Below, one piece after another: positions 12,210 through 24,636 of a stretch of DNA of 64,000 nt (position 1 is the first letter of the stretch; every line of letters begins with the position of its first letter). This DNA comes from Pandoraea terrigena. Its GTDB lineage: Bacteria; Pseudomonadota; Gammaproteobacteria; Burkholderiales; Burkholderiaceae. Location: the NCBI RefSeq assembly GCF_902459705.1, contig NZ_CABPRU010000008.1:124001-188000 (forward strand), in the 5' to 3' direction. The translations under genes were made by a program, and so were the position numbers. The notes under the pieces are model-generated. The model was not told the origin of the DNA. It did not search any database and saw only the letters and a list, made by a program, of their open reading frames with translations.

Positions 12210-15200
12210 GTGCGTCTGACCTCCATCAAACTCGCTGGCTTCAAGTCCTTCGTCGATCCGACGAACTTCTCGGTGCCCGGCCAGTTGGTCGGGATCGTCG
12301 GCCCCAACGGGTGCGGCAAATCCAACATCATTGACGCCGTGCGCTGGGTGCTCGGTGAGTCGCGCGCCTCGGAGCTGCGCGGCGAATCGATGCAGGACGT
12401 GATTTTCAACGGGTCGACGGCCCGCAAGCAGGCCAGCCGCGCCAGCGTCGAACTCGTGTTCGACAACAGCGCCGGGCGTGCCGCCGGGCAGTGGAGCCAG
12501 TATGCCGAGATCGCCGTCAAGCGCGTGCTCACGCGCGACGGCACCTCCAGCTACTACATCAACAACCTGCCGGCTCGCCGCCGCGATATCCAGGACATCT
12601 TCCTTGGTACCGGTCTCGGGCCGCGCGCCTACGCCATCATCGGGCAGGGGATGATCTCGCGCATCATCGAGGCCAAGCCCGAAGAGTTGCGCGTATTCCT
12701 CGAAGAAGCCGCCGGCGTCTCCAAGTACAAGGAGCGCCGTCGCGAAACCGAGAACCGCTTGCAGGATACGCGTGAGAACCTCACACGCGTCGAAGACATC
12801 CTGCGCGAACTCGGCGCTAATCTGGAAAAGCTGGAATCGCAGGCCGTGGTAGCCAATCGATTCAAGGACTTGCATCGCGACGGCGAAGAAAAGCAGCAAT
12901 TGCTGTGGCTGTTGCGCAAGAACGAAGCGCAGAACGAACAAGAGCGTCAACAGCGTGCGATCGAATCGGCCCAGGTCGATCTGGAAGCGCAGATGGCGCG
13001 ACTGCGCGGCTCGGAATCGGATCTCGAAACGCTGCGCGCCGCCCACTACACGGCCACCGACGCGGTCCAGGCGGCGCAAGGCGCCATGTACGAGGCGAAT
13101 TCGGAAGTCAGCCGGCTGGAAGCCGAGATCCGCTACGTCGTCGAGTCGCGCAATCGCGTGCAGGCGCAACTGGCGGCGCTCACCTCGCAGCGCGAGCAGT
13201 GGCAGGCCCGCTCGGCGCAGTCGGAAGAGGCACTGGCGCTCGCCGAAGAAGAACTCATCATCGCCGAAGAGCGCGCGGCCACGGCCCAGGATCAGGCGGC
13301 CGATCAGAACGACGCACTGCCGGCGCTCGAAGCCGGCTGGCGCGAGGCGCAGACGCTGCTCAACGAACAACGCAGCGAGATTTCGCAGGTCGAGCAGAGT
13401 CTGAAGCTCGAAGCGGCGCATCAGCGCAATGCCGATCAGGCGTTGCAGCAGTTGCAGCAGCGTCAGGAGCGTCTGCAAGGCGAGGCGCGCGGGCTCGACA
13501 AGCCCGACGAAGCCGAGCTGGAGATGCAGCGTGCGGATCTCGCCGAACACCAGGCGATGCTCGAAGATGCGCAAGCCGAACTCGCCGATGCGCAAGAGCG
13601 GCTGCCGCGGCTCGAAGCCGAGCGTGCCGACGCGCAGGCGCGGGTGCAGGCCGAAGCGGCGTCCATCGCGCAGCTTGAAGCGCGTCTCACGGCGCTCAAG
13701 CAACTCCAGGAGAGTGTGCAGACGGAAGGCAAGGTACAGCCATGGCTCGACAAGCACGAGCTGGCGCAATTGCCGCGTCTGTGGAAGAAGCTGCATATCG
13801 AGCCGGGCTGGGAAAACGCACTCGAATCGGTGTTGCGCGAGCGCCTGGCGGCACTGGAAATCAGCAATCTCGACTGGGTGAAGGCGTTTGCGAGCGACGC
13901 ACCGCCGGCCAAGCTGGCGTTCTATTCGCCGCCGCCGGCCGCGCGCCCGCTCGACACGCCGGCGTCGCTGCGCCCGCTGCTCTCGTTGCTGCGCATCGAC
14001 GAACCAGGCCTTCGCGCCGTGTTGCAGGAATGGCTGGGCCATGTGTTCGTCGCCGACGATCTCGCGCAGGCGATGGTCGCCCGGGCACAACTGCCGGACG
14101 GCGCATCGCTTGTCGTCAAGGCGGGGCACCAGGTGACGCGCGTGGGCGTGCAGCTTTACGCCGCGGACTCCGAGCAGGCCGGTTTGCTCGCGCGCCAGCA
14201 GGAAATCGAGAATCTGGGCAAGCAACTGCGTGCGCAGGTGTTGCTGTCGGATGAAGCCAAGGCCGCCGCCGTGCGCGCGGAGGCTGCCCATAGTCAGGCG
14301 GCGCAGTCGCTCACCGAGGTGCGTGGGCGTGCCGAGCGCGCCACACAGCGTGTGCACGCGCTGCAGATGGACGTGCTCAAGCTGACGCAAGCGTATGAGC
14401 GCTTCAACGCTCGCAGCACGCAGATCGACGAAGAGTTGCGCGAAATTGCCGCGCAGATCGAGGAGCAACTGGCACTGCGTGCCGAATCGGAGGCGAACTT
14501 CGAGCAGAGCGACGCGCGCCTTGCCGAATTGCAGGCGACCTTCGAAGACGGACAGCTCGAATTCGAATCGCTCGACAGCCGGCTCTCGGACGCCCGCAAC
14601 CGCGCGCGCGAGCTGGAGCGTCTGGCGCAGGAGGCGGCTTTCGGTCAAAAGGGGATTTCGAGCCGGATCGACGAGCACCGCCGCAGTATCCAGACGGCGC
14701 TCGAGCAGGCCGAAGGTCTTGTGGTCTCGATCGAGCAGGCGCAGGCTGAACTGGCGCAGATCACCGAGCAGACCGTTGAGAACGGCTTGCAGGACGCGCT
14801 CGAACTCCGCGCGCAGAAGGAAGAGATTCTCGGTGCCGCCCGTATCGAACTCGAGGCGCTCACGCAGAAGTTGCGTCAGAGCGACGAAGAGCGCCTTGCA
14901 GCGGAGCGCGGGCTGCAACCGCTGCGCGACCGGATTACGGAATTGCAGTTGAAGGAACAGGCGGCACGCCTGAACCGCGAGCAGTTCGTCGAGCAACTGA
15001 CGACGGCCGAAGTCGACGAGCAAGCGCTCTCGGCCAAACTGACGCCCGACATGAAGCCGTCGTACCTGCAAGGCGAAGTCACCCGCATCAACAACGCGAT
15101 CAACGCGTTGGGTCCGGTCAACATGGCCGCGCTCGAAGAGTTGGAGACGGCGCGCGAGCGCAAGGTCTTCCTCGATGCGCAGTCGGCCGACCTGAATGAC

Positions 15201-15725
15201 GCCATCGACACGCTCGAGGGCGCGATTCGCAAAATCGACGAAGAAACGCGGGTGCTGCTCCAGGGCACGTTCGACGAAGTGAACAAGCATTTCGGCGAGC
15301 TGTTCCCAATGCTGTTCGGCGGCGGACAGGCCAAGCTCATCATGACCGGCGACGAAATTCTCGACGCCGGCGTACAAGTCATGGCACAACCGCCGGGCAA
15401 GAAGAACTCCACGATTCATCTGCTGTCTGGGGGAGAGAAGGCGCTCACGGCCATTGCGCTGGTGTTCGGCATGTTCCAGCTCAATCCGGCGCCGTTCTGT
15501 TTGCTCGACGAGGTGGACGCGCCGCTGGACGACGCCAACACCGAGCGCTACGCCAAGATGGTGGCGCGCATGTCGGACCGTACCCAATTCGTATTTATTT
15601 CGCACAACAAAATCGCGATGGAAATGGCCAATCAGCTCATCGGCGTCACCATGCAGGAACAGGGGGTGTCGCGGATCGTGGCGGTGGACATGGAGTCTGC
15701 GATCAATCTGGCCGAGATCGTCTGA
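12210..15725 (+). CDS. smc: Chromosome segregation protein SMC
   Basis: Condensin ATPase (1171 aa) that organises and segregates the chromosome with ScpA/ScpB. The Walker A motif GPNGCGKS is at residues 31-38. Two very long Glu/Gln/Ala/Arg-rich coiled coils flank a hinge around residues 505-660. The C-terminal head has signature LLSGGEKA at 1071 and Walker B with D1100-E1101 (FCLLDEVDAPLDDAN). The start is GTG at 12210, directly giving MRLTSIKLAGFKSF, the canonical SMC N-terminus. It is followed by zipA (39-base gap). Confidence 0.97.
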   Translation: MRLTSIKLAGFKSFVDPTNFSVPGQLVGIVGPNGCGKSNIIDAVRWVLGESRASELRGESMQDVIFNGSTARKQASRASVELVFDNSAGRAAGQWSQYAEIAVKRVLTRDGTSSYYINNLPARRRDIQDIFLGTGLGPRAYAIIGQGMISRIIEAKPEELRVFLEEAAGVSKYKERRRETENRLQDTRENLTRVEDILRELGANLEKLESQAVVANRFKDLHRDGEEKQQLLWLLRKNEAQNEQERQQRAIESAQVDLEAQMARLRGSESDLETLRAAHYTATDAVQAAQGAMYEANSEVSRLEAEIRYVVESRNRVQAQLAALTSQREQWQARSAQSEEALALAEEELIIAEERAATAQDQAADQNDALPALEAGWREAQTLLNEQRSEISQVEQSLKLEAAHQRNADQALQQLQQRQERLQGEARGLDKPDEAELEMQRADLAEHQAMLEDAQAELADAQERLPRLEAERADAQARVQAEAASIAQLEARLTALKQLQESVQTEGKVQPWLDKHELAQLPRLWKKLHIEPGWENALESVLRERLAALEISNLDWVKAFASDAPPAKLAFYSPPPAARPLDTPASLRPLLSLLRIDEPGLRAVLQEWLGHVFVADDLAQAMVARAQLPDGASLVVKAGHQVTRVGVQLYAADSEQAGLLARQQEIENLGKQLRAQVLLSDEAKAAAVRAEAAHSQAAQSLTEVRGRAERATQRVHALQMDVLKLTQAYERFNARSTQIDEELREIAAQIEEQLALRAESEANFEQSDARLAELQATFEDGQLEFESLDSRLSDARNRARELERLAQEAAFGQKGISSRIDEHRRSIQTALEQAEGLVVSIEQAQAELAQITEQTVENGLQDALELRAQKEEILGAARIELEALTQKLRQSDEERLAAERGLQPLRDRITELQLKEQAARLNREQFVEQLTTAEVDEQALSAKLTPDMKPSYLQGEVTRINNAINALGPVNMAALEELETARERKVFLDAQSADLNDAIDTLEGAIRKIDEETRVLLQGTFDEVNKHFGELFPMLFGGGQAKLIMTGDEILDAGVQVMAQPPGKKNSTIHLLSGGEKALTAIALVFGMFQLNPAPFCLLDEVDAPLDDANTERYAKMVARMSDRTQFVFISHNKIAMEMANQLIGVTMQEQGVSRIVAVDMESAINLAEIV

Positions 15726-15764
15726 CCCCGTGCCCATGATGGAGAAGAGAGAGGAACGCCGCGC

Positions 15765-17291
15765 ATGAATGAACTGCAGCTCAGCTTGATTGGCGCAGGG
15801 GTAGTGGTACTGCTGGGAGTCGTGGCCTATAACGCCTGGCAGGGCAGCAAGGCTCGGGCACGAATACCGCGTCGCATGCCGGTCGACGGTGCCGGCATCG
15901 ATGCGACCGCTGGCGTGCCGGACGCCGACGACGACCGTCCGTTCATCGAACCGACGCTTTCGCCGCCGCGTGTGCCGGCGCAGTCGGGCGAGCGTCGTGA
16001 GCCGACGCTGGGGCCGGCAGTGGCGACGAGCACGTCGGTGCAGGATGCTTTCGCGATCAACGAGGATGCCTGGGATGCGCCGCCGGCGTCGCGCAAGCGT
16101 GCTGCGCAGGACGATGCAGCCCATGCCGCGAATGGTACCCACGCCACCCACGCGGACGAACCCGTCGTCGCCATGGGCGAGGCGACGACCGTGGCCGACG
16201 GCACTGATCTCGACACGCAAGCGCGGGTCCGTGACGCGCAGCAAGCCGCCGCTGTGAGCGCAGTCGCTCGCCTTGACGCAGAACTGGCGGCAGATGACAC
16301 GGTGGACGCTGCGGCGGCTGGAGCGGTCGCCGCGGCGGCCGGGGCTACGGACGCCCCCGACGCTGACAACGCCGAACCCATTGCGAACGCCAATGAAGGC
16401 GCCGCGCCCCAGGCTGAGGCTGCGGCCGCACCGGCGGTGACGGTGGCGCAGCCTGCTGTGCCGAGCGGCCCGCCGCCGGTGATCGACGCGCGCATCGACT
16501 GTGTCGTCGAACTGCCGTTGGCGAATGTGATCGCGGCGGAGCGTTTGATGCCGCTGACGGTGCGCATGCGCCGCGCGGGCAGTAAGCCCGTCAACATCGA
16601 AGGCCGCGCCGACGAGCATTCGCCGTGGGAGTTGATTCGCTCCGGCGGGCGCTATCACCAGTTGCGCGTGGCCGTGCAGTTGGCCAACCGCGCCGGCGCC
16701 CTGAACGAAGTCGAGTACTCCGAGTTCTCGAATCTCGTGCAGACGCTCGCCGATGCGGTCGATGCCTTGCCCGAACTGCCTGAGATGATGGAGACGGTTG
16801 CTCGTGGCCGTGAACTCGACAGCTTTGCCGCGCAATGCGACGCCCAGTTGTCGGTCAACGTGCTCTCGGACGGCGCGCCGTGGTCGGCCAATTATGTGCA
16901 GGCGGTCGCCACGCAAGACGGGCTGCTGCTCTCGCGTGACGGTATGCGCTTCGTCAAGCTCGATGCGCGCCAGAATCCGGTCTTCATGCTGCAGTTCGGC
17001 GACACCAACTTCCTGCGCGACGACCTGACATACAAGGGCGGCGATCTGATCACGATGCTGCTCGATGTGCCGGTGGCTGACGAAGACCTGCTGCCGTTCC
17101 GTTTGATGTGCGATTACGCACGTTCGATCGGACAGCGCATCGGCGGCCGGGTGGTGGACGACCAGCGTCGGCCGCTCTCGGATGCTGCGCTGCAAAACGT
17201 CGACAAGCAATTGCTCAAGCTCTACGAACGCCTCGAGGCACGCAGGCTGCCGGCGGGCTCGCCGGTCACGCGCCGCCTGTTCAGCCAGTAA
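15765..17291 (+). CDS. zipA: Cell division protein ZipA
   Basis: Membrane-anchored FtsZ-binding protein of the divisome. One N-terminal transmembrane helix (about residues 6-23, SLIGAGVVVLLGVVAYNAW) is followed by a long Ala/Asp/Pro-rich low-complexity linker (about 30-245) and a globular C-terminal domain (about 340-500) that would bind the FtsZ tail. The length of 508 aa exceeds the E. coli protein because of the linker. The order smc-zipA-ligA is usual in beta- and gammaproteobacteria and supports the name, since the linker is not informative. Confidence 0.9.
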   Translation: MNELQLSLIGAGVVVLLGVVAYNAWQGSKARARIPRRMPVDGAGIDATAGVPDADDDRPFIEPTLSPPRVPAQSGERREPTLGPAVATSTSVQDAFAINEDAWDAPPASRKRAAQDDAAHAANGTHATHADEPVVAMGEATTVADGTDLDTQARVRDAQQAAAVSAVARLDAELAADDTVDAAAAGAVAAAAGATDAPDADNAEPIANANEGAAPQAEAAAAPAVTVAQPAVPSGPPPVIDARIDCVVELPLANVIAAERLMPLTVRMRRAGSKPVNIEGRADEHSPWELIRSGGRYHQLRVAVQLANRAGALNEVEYSEFSNLVQTLADAVDALPELPEMMETVARGRELDSFAAQCDAQLSVNVLSDGAPWSANYVQAVATQDGLLLSRDGMRFVKLDARQNPVFMLQFGDTNFLRDDLTYKGGDLITMLLDVPVADEDLLPFRLMCDYARSIGQRIGGRVVDDQRRPLSDAALQNVDKQLLKLYERLEARRLPAGSPVTRRLFSQ

Positions 17292-17355
17292 GGTCGAGGC
17301 GCTCGTCAAGACGGTCCGCGGCGGTCGACGAACCGTCGGATGCCGCGTTCGATGC

Positions 17356-17387
17356 ACGCCGTTCACCGTCGGGTGAGCGGCGTTTTT
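17356..17387 (+). terminator. Intrinsic terminator after zipA
   Basis: A 12-bp stem (17356-17367 with 17372-17383, one G-T wobble) with the tetraloop GTCG is followed by five Ts. It lies 65 bases past the zipA stop, so ligA probably has its own promoter in 17388-17479. Confidence 0.75.
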
Positions 17388-17446
17388 GTTCCGTTCGATG
17401 GATGCGTGCGATCGACAACGCGCAGGCGCGTGTGTCGAAGGCATAA

Positions 17447-19573
<2,127 letters not shown>

Positions 19574-19589
19574 TGGGAGGATCCAATCG

Positions 19590-20123
19590 ATGATTCGCGA
19601 CATCCTGAAGATGGGCGATCCGCGCCTGCTGCGCATCGCCAAACCCGTGGAGCATTTCGACACGCCGGAGCTGCGTGAGCTGGTGTCTGACATGTTCGAC
19701 ACCATGAAGCACGCGAACGGCGCGGGGCTGGCGGCCCCGCAGATCGGCGTCGATCTGCAACTGGTGATCTTCGGTTTCGAGCATAACGAGCGCTATCCGG
19801 ACGCGCCTGAAGTGCCTGAAACCGTGCTCATCAACCCGGTCATCACGCCGCTCACGCAGGACATGGAAGAGGGCTGGGAAGGCTGCCTCTCAGTGCCGGG
19901 GCTGCGCGGCATGGTCAATCGTTATTCGATGCTGCGCTATGAGGGGGTCGATCAGTATGGCCGGGCGATCGATCGCGTGGCCGAGGGCTTCCATGCCCGG
20001 GTCGTTCAGCACGAATGCGACCATCTGATCGGCAAGCTCTATCCGATGCGTATTACCGACTTCAGCAAGTTCGGTTTTACCGAGATTCTCTTTCCTGGAC
20101 TCGACCCCAAGAGCGACGATTGA
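19590..20123 (+). CDS. def: Peptide deformylase
   Basis: Metal-dependent hydrolase that removes the formyl group from nascent N-formyl-Met peptides. The three motifs are intact: [10 protein letters not shown] (44-53), EGCLSVPG with metal ligand C99, and HECDHL with H141, E142 and H145. It is 177 aa. The ATG at 19590 is preceded by GGGAGG, a strong ribosome-binding site. Betaproteobacteria often carry more than one def; this copy is next to ligA rather than next to fmt. The stretch [13 protein letters not shown] is type-1-like. Confidence 0.95.
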   Translation: MIRDILKMGDPRLLRIAKPVEHFDTPELRELVSDMFDTMKHANGAGLAAPQIGVDLQLVIFGFEHNERYPDAPEVPETVLINPVITPLTQDMEEGWEGCLSVPGLRGMVNRYSMLRYEGVDQYGRAIDRVAEGFHARVVQHECDHLIGKLYPMRITDFSKFGFTEILFPGLDPKSDD

Positions 20124-20316
20124 TGCGTGCGACGGGACGGTGTTTCGCCCGTTGACTCGCGTCGGCGCGATTCAGGATCCGCGGTGATTCGTGGGGCGAG
20201 ACGAAGTGGATCGGGGCGGCGCGGCGTTGATCTGATGAGCAGCAAATTGCGGATCCTGCCGAGTGTTTCGACCGGATCGCGGGCGCGGTCCGGCATTGCG
20301 CTTGTGTGAAAGACGC

Positions 20317-20347
20317 AACCCCATGCTCAGAAAAGCGGCATGGGGTT
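20317..20347 (+). ncRNA. Candidate structured RNA downstream of def
   Basis: A perfect 10-bp stem (AACCCCATGC at 20317-20326 with GCATGGGGTT at 20338-20347, 11-base loop) stands immediately before a strong intrinsic terminator, in a 281-base gap with no gene. A tandem hairpin-plus-terminator is the usual 3' end of a small RNA or of a processed 3' UTR. No promoter could be assigned, so an extended def 3' UTR is equally possible. Confidence 0.4.
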
Positions 20348-20361
20348 CGTCAGCAACCTGG

Positions 20362-20385
20362 GCCCGCCTCGATGGCGGGCTTTTT
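20362..20385 (+). terminator. Intrinsic terminator (def or small RNA)
   Basis: A perfect 7-bp GC stem (GCCCGCC/GGCGGGC, 20362-20368 with 20374-20380), a 5-base loop and five Ts. The orientation is plus strand, facing the convergent pseudouridine synthase gene that ends at 20405. Confidence 0.85.
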
Positions 20386-20404
20386 CATGGATAGCGCGGC
20401 TGAC

Positions 20405-21994
20405 TCAGAAGCCTTCTCCAGCGCGCAGGTAGCGCCACTCACCCACGGGCAGGTTGCCCAGCGTGATGCGTCCCATGCGCACGCGCTTGAGGCCGGTCAC
20501 ATGCAGGCCGACCAGTTCGCACATCCGGCGGATCTGGCGTTTCTTGCCTTCCTTGAGCACGAAGCGCAGTTGCTCCGGGTTCTGCCACTCGACCTGAGCG
20601 GGCTTGAGCGGTTGATCGTCGAGTTCCAGGCCATGACGCAACCGGGCCAGAAGGTCGGCCGGGAAGTGTGCCTGAACGTTCTCGACGTGCTCGTTGTAAG
20701 AGACGCGTACGAGGTATTCCTTTTCGATCTCCGAGTCTTCCCCGATCAATTGCTTGGCGATGCGACCGTCCTGCGTCAGGACGAGCAGGCCGGTCGAGTC
20801 GATGTCGAGGCGTCCGGCCGGCGCGAGACTGCGCAGATGCGACGGCGAGAAGCGCACGCCGGCATCGTCTTCGGCCCAGTGATGTTCACGCGTGACCAGC
20901 ACCACGGCAGGCTCGTAGCCGTCTTCGGCCTGTCCGGAGACGTAGCCGATGGGCTTGTGCAGCAGGATCGTCATGCGATTGGCTTGCTCCTTGCGGGCGG
21001 CCTGCACAACGGTGATGTCCTGCGTCGGCAGGATCTTCGTGCCGAGTTCCGTCACGACCTTGCCGTCAACGCGAACCCATCCCTTGGCGATCCACTCGTC
21101 GGCTTCGCGACGCGAGCACAGGCCGAGTTCCGACATGCGCTTGGACAGGCGCAGCGACCCGGCGGCGTCGTGGTGGGTCTTGACGTCGCCGTCAGCCCCG
21201 TGCTCGACGCGGGGCGCGCGCGCGGGGCGTGCCCCTCGCGCGGTACGGGCATCGCGATCATCGCGGACGAAGCGGCCGCTCGCTGCGCCTTCGGCAGCGC
21301 GACGCGGGCGATCTTCGTCGAAACGGCGGGGGGCACGTTCGTCGGTACCACGCTTGACCGGGCGAGCGAAATCGCCACGGGCACCGCCTTCGGCAGCGCG
21401 ACGCGGGCGATCTTCGTCGAAACGGCGGGGGGCACGCTCGTCGGTACCACGCTTGGCCGGGCGAGCGAAATCGCCACGGGCACCACCTTCGGCAGCGCGA
21501 CGCGGGCGGTCTTCGTCGAAACGGCGGGGGGCACGCTCATCGGTACCACGCTTGGCCGGGCGAGCGAAATCGCCACGGGCACCGCCTTCGGCAGCACGAC
21601 GCGGGCGGTCTTCGTCAAAACGGCGCGGACGCGATTCGTCGTCGGAACGTGCCGGACGTGCACCGGCAACGCGTTCGCGTTGGCCACGTGCGGGCGGGCG
21701 TTCACCCGAGGGACGCTTCTCGTATGGCGCCGCGCTGCCTGCCGCGGGCTTGCGTGGTGCAGTGCCACTGCCCGCTGGACGACGTGCGCCCGCTGGCGTC
21801 GCCGTATCGTCCACCGGACGCGGACGCACGGGTTTCGCGGCGGGCTTCTTTTTTGGGCCGCCGGCGCCGAGCATCGACGCGGGCACGGCTTTGGTCGGAC
21901 GGCTCAGCGCGCCGGATGAACGCACCGGAGCGCGAGTCTTGTCGAGAGTGCGGGGATGTTTGGCGCTCAGTTTGGCGCGCGGGGTATCGCTCAT
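20405..21994 (-). CDS. RsuA/RluF-family pseudouridine synthase with repeat-rich N-terminal extension
   Basis: rRNA pseudouridine synthase of 529 aa. The C-terminal half is a normal RsuA/RluB/RluF enzyme: S4 RNA-binding domain ([21 protein letters not shown]), catalytic aspartate in [15 protein letters not shown] and the [12 protein letters not shown] segment. The ending PVGEWRYL resembles RluF (23S U2604), but family assignment within the group is not certain. The first 270 or so residues are Arg/Asp/Pro/Ala-rich, low complexity and contain a 33-residue tandem repeat encoded by 99-bp DNA units. The ATG overlaps the glnD stop in an ATGA junction, fixing the start and implying translational coupling. 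Confidence 0.88.
   Translation of the reverse strand: MSDTPRAKLSAKHPRTLDKTRAPVRSSGALSRPTKAVPASMLGAGGPKKKPAAKPVRPRPVDDTATPAGARRPAGSGTAPRKPAAGSAAPYEKRPSGERPPARGQRERVAGARPARSDDESRPRRFDEDRPRRAAEGGARGDFARPAKRGTDERAPRRFDEDRPRRAAEGGARGDFARPAKRGTDERAPRRFDEDRPRRAAEGGARGDFARPVKRGTDERAPRRFDEDRPRRAAEGAASGRFVRDDRDARTARGARPARAPRVEHGADGDVKTHHDAAGSLRLSKRMSELGLCSRREADEWIAKGWVRVDGKVVTELGTKILPTQDITVVQAARKEQANRMTILLHKPIGYVSGQAEDGYEPAVVLVTREHHWAEDDAGVRFSPSHLRSLAPAGRLDIDSTGLLVLTQDGRIAKQLIGEDSEIEKEYLVRVSYNEHVENVQAHFPADLLARLRHGLELDDQPLKPAQVEWQNPEQLRFVLKEGKKRQIRRMCELVGLHVTGLKRVRMGRITLGNLPVGEWRYLRAGEGF
21284..21640 (-). repeat. 99-bp in-frame tandem repeat
   Basis: Three full units start at 21314, 21413 and 21512 and are nearly identical in DNA; partial units flank them on both sides. 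Each unit encodes a 33-residue block ([15 protein letters not shown]...) of the pseudouridine synthase extension. The period is a multiple of three, so changes in copy number keep the frame. Confidence 0.93.
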
Positions 21995-24555
21995 GATTCC
22001 AATGCTTCGAGTAATTCGGTCTCGACGGCAATTTGCAGACGACTGTCCTGCAAACGGCTGCCATCGAGCAGGAACGTGTCTTCGACACGCTCGCCGAGGG
22101 TGTTGATGCGGGCGGTACGCACGCTTACGCCGTGACGCGCAAGCACGCGAGCGACCGCGTACAGCAGACCGGTGCGGTCGTTGGCCGACACCGATAGCAA
22201 GTAGTACTGACCGCGATCGTCGGGTCGCAAATCGACGCGCGGGGTGACGGGAAAGCTGCGAGAACGTCGCGGGAGCCGGCCTTTGCTGGGCTCCGCCAAC
22301 GGCTCCACGCGTGTGAGCAGCGACACCAGTTCGCTCTCCACCAGATTGATGATGTCGCGGTAACTCGTGTCGAGGCCCGGATCCGTCAGCAGGAAGCTGT
22401 CCAGCGCAAAGCCTTGGCTGGTCGTATGGACCTTGGCGTCGAGAATCGACAACCCTTTGCGCTCGAAATAGCCGCAGATGCGCGCGAACAGGTCGACCTG
22501 ATCGCGCACGTAGACCATCACCTGCAAGCCCTCGCCAATCGGTGACGGTCGCGCCTTGACGATGGGGGCCGCGCTGTCCACGTGCCGCCAAAGATGGCGC
22601 GTTTGCCAGGCCACATCCGCCGGGTCGTTGCGCAGGAAGTACGCGACGTCCAGCGTGTGCCAGAGCGCTTCCTGCGCGCGCTCCGGCACCGTGTAGAGGC
22701 GCAGCAGCCCGAGAGCCTCTTCCTTGCGCGCTTTCAGTTGCGAACGCGGATCCGGGTTGGCGCCGCCGAGCACCTGCAACGTCAGCCGGTAGAGGTCTTC
22801 AAGCAGCTTGCCCTTCCAGGCGTTCCACACCTTCGGGCTGGTGCCGCGGATATCGGCGACGGTAAGCAGATACAGCGCGGTCAAGCGCCGCTCGTTCCCC
22901 ACCTTCGCCGCAAAGCGGCGGATGACATCGGGATCGGTGGTGTCCTGCTTTTGCGCGACCGTGCTCATCGTCAGATGCTCGCCCACCAGCCAGACGATCA
23001 GGTCCGTGTCCTCCTTGTCAATGCCGTGACGCGTGCAGAAGCGTCGGGCATCGGCCATGCCAAGTGTGGAGTGATCACCACCACGACCCTTCGCAATGTC
23101 ATGGAACAGGGCCGCGATCGTCAGCGCCCACGGGCGATCGAAGTTCGCGATCAACTGGCTGCAGAAGGGGTACTCGTGCGCGTGTTCCGCCACGGCGAAA
23201 CGGCGGATGTTGCGCACCACCATCAGGATGTGCTGATCGACCGTATATACGTGGTACAGATCGTGCTGCATCTGCCCGACGACGCGACGGAAGTTGATCA
23301 GATACCGGCCGAGCACGCTCGTCTGGTTCATGAGGCGCAACGCGTGCGTGATGCCCTGCGGCTGCTGGAGAATCCCGAGAAACGTTTTGCGATTCTCGGG
23401 ATCGGCGCGCCATTGGGTGTTCATCAGTTCGCGGGCGTTATAGAGCGCGCGAAGCGTGCGTGCCGACAGCCCTTTCACGCCGACGACCTGTTCATAGAGC
23501 AGGAACGTCTCGAGGATTGCGTTCGGGTGACGCTGGTACAACTCGTCATCCACGATTTCGATCATCCCTTGCTTCTCGACGAAGCGCTCGTTGATCACGC
23601 GCGTGACCCCGCTGGTTTGCGGGAACAGGCGGGCTTCGACGTTGAGCAGCAGCACCGTATTGAGTTGCGACACGGCCTTGGCGGCCCAGTAGTAACGTCG
23701 CATGAGCTGCTCACTGGCCCGCTTGGTGGCCGTGGCGTCGAAGCCGAGACTCTGGGCAAGCGGCGTTTGCATGTCGAACACGAGCACGTCCTGGCGGCGT
23801 CGCGCCAGCAAGTGCAGCCGCGCCCGCAGGCCTTTGAGGAACTGCTCGTTGCGGCGCAGCTCCTTGAGCTCGCGGTCGGTCAACAGATCCCGCGCGAACA
23901 GTTCCGACCAGCTATTGCCGAGGCCGGCGGCCTTCGTCATCCAGAGAATGACCTGCAGATCGCGCAGACCGCCGGGGCTTTCCTTGCAGTTCGGTTCGAG
24001 GCTGTAAGGGGTGTCCTGATATTTGGCGTGACGCTGGCGGATCTCCAGTTGTTTGCTGCGGAAAAACGCACGCGGATCGAGATCGGCCGAGAAGCGGCGC
24101 TCGAATTCGTCGAACAGCGCCGGGTTGCCGGTGAGCAGGCGTGCTTCAAGCAGGCTGGTTTGCACCGTGACGTCGGCATGCGCTTCGGTCATGCATTCGT
24201 CGACCGTGCGGACCGACGATCCGATCTCGAGCCCGATATCCCAGAGGAAGCCGATAAACGGTTCGACGTGCGACGTGAGCGCGTCCGGGGTGGCATCGTG
24301 GTGGAGCAGGAGAATGTCGACGTCCGAGTGCGGATACAGTTCACCGCGCCCATAGCCGCCCACGGCAACGAGCGCGAAACCATCGGGCATCTGGCACTCG
24401 GTCCAGGCGTCGCGCATGGCTTGATCGACGGCGTGGCACAAGCCATGGAGCAACACGTCGATCTTGCCGTGTGTGGAAAAGCGTTCGACGAGTTCGGCCT
24501 TGCGGTCCTTGAGGGCCTGACGTAGCGGAGACGGGGCGTGCGCACGCGCGTGCAT
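21991..24555 (-). CDS. glnD: Bifunctional uridylyltransferase / uridylyl-removing enzyme GlnD
   Basis: Nitrogen sensor that uridylylates PII proteins when glutamine is low and removes UMP when it is high. It is 854 aa. The nucleotidyltransferase motif [17 protein letters not shown] spans residues 66-82, with metal-binding D78 and D80. The central HD hydrolase domain shows [13 protein letters not shown], and two C-terminal ACT domains bind glutamine (one starts near [17 protein letters not shown], the other near [15 protein letters not shown]). It lies 81 bases after map and overlaps the pseudouridine synthase start by 4 bases. Confidence 0.97.
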   Translation of the reverse strand: MHARAHAPSPLRQALKDRKAELVERFSTHGKIDVLLHGLCHAVDQAMRDAWTECQMPDGFALVAVGGYGRGELYPHSDVDILLLHHDATPDALTSHVEPFIGFLWDIGLEIGSSVRTVDECMTEAHADVTVQTSLLEARLLTGNPALFDEFERRFSADLDPRAFFRSKQLEIRQRHAKYQDTPYSLEPNCKESPGGLRDLQVILWMTKAAGLGNSWSELFARDLLTDRELKELRRNEQFLKGLRARLHLLARRRQDVLVFDMQTPLAQSLGFDATATKRASEQLMRRYYWAAKAVSQLNTVLLLNVEARLFPQTSGVTRVINERFVEKQGMIEIVDDELYQRHPNAILETFLLYEQVVGVKGLSARTLRALYNARELMNTQWRADPENRKTFLGILQQPQGITHALRLMNQTSVLGRYLINFRRVVGQMQHDLYHVYTVDQHILMVVRNIRRFAVAEHAHEYPFCSQLIANFDRPWALTIAALFHDIAKGRGGDHSTLGMADARRFCTRHGIDKEDTDLIVWLVGEHLTMSTVAQKQDTTDPDVIRRFAAKVGNERRLTALYLLTVADIRGTSPKVWNAWKGKLLEDLYRLTLQVLGGANPDPRSQLKARKEEALGLLRLYTVPERAQEALWHTLDVAYFLRNDPADVAWQTRHLWRHVDSAAPIVKARPSPIGEGLQVMVYVRDQVDLFARICGYFERKGLSILDAKVHTTSQGFALDSFLLTDPGLDTSYRDIINLVESELVSLLTRVEPLAEPSKGRLPRRSRSFPVTPRVDLRPDDRGQYYLLSVSANDRTGLLYAVARVLARHGVSVRTARINTLGERVEDTFLLDGSRLQDSRLQIAVETELLEALES

Positions 24556-24636
24556 GGCGGCTTCCTGGTGGTGAAGGTAACGAGTCAGGCCGGACGGCTG
24601 CCGTGGCGACAGACGGCTGGGTCGGGCGACGGTGGC

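Noticed and set aside
12180-17444. A 1754-codon open frame antisense to smc, zipA and their flanks
   Set aside because: It is a shadow of GC-rich coding sequence. The translation is Arg/Leu/His-rich with no domain, and both sense genes are certain.
20306-21919. Plus-strand frame with repeated FVETAGGT-type blocks opposite the pseudouridine synthase
   Set aside because: The repeats are the antisense of the 99-bp units that encode the Arg/Asp-rich extension. The sense protein has recognisable S4 and catalytic motifs.
22582-24525. 647-codon plus-strand frame opposite glnD
   Set aside because: The glnD protein is clear on the minus strand, and the opposite frame has no family features.
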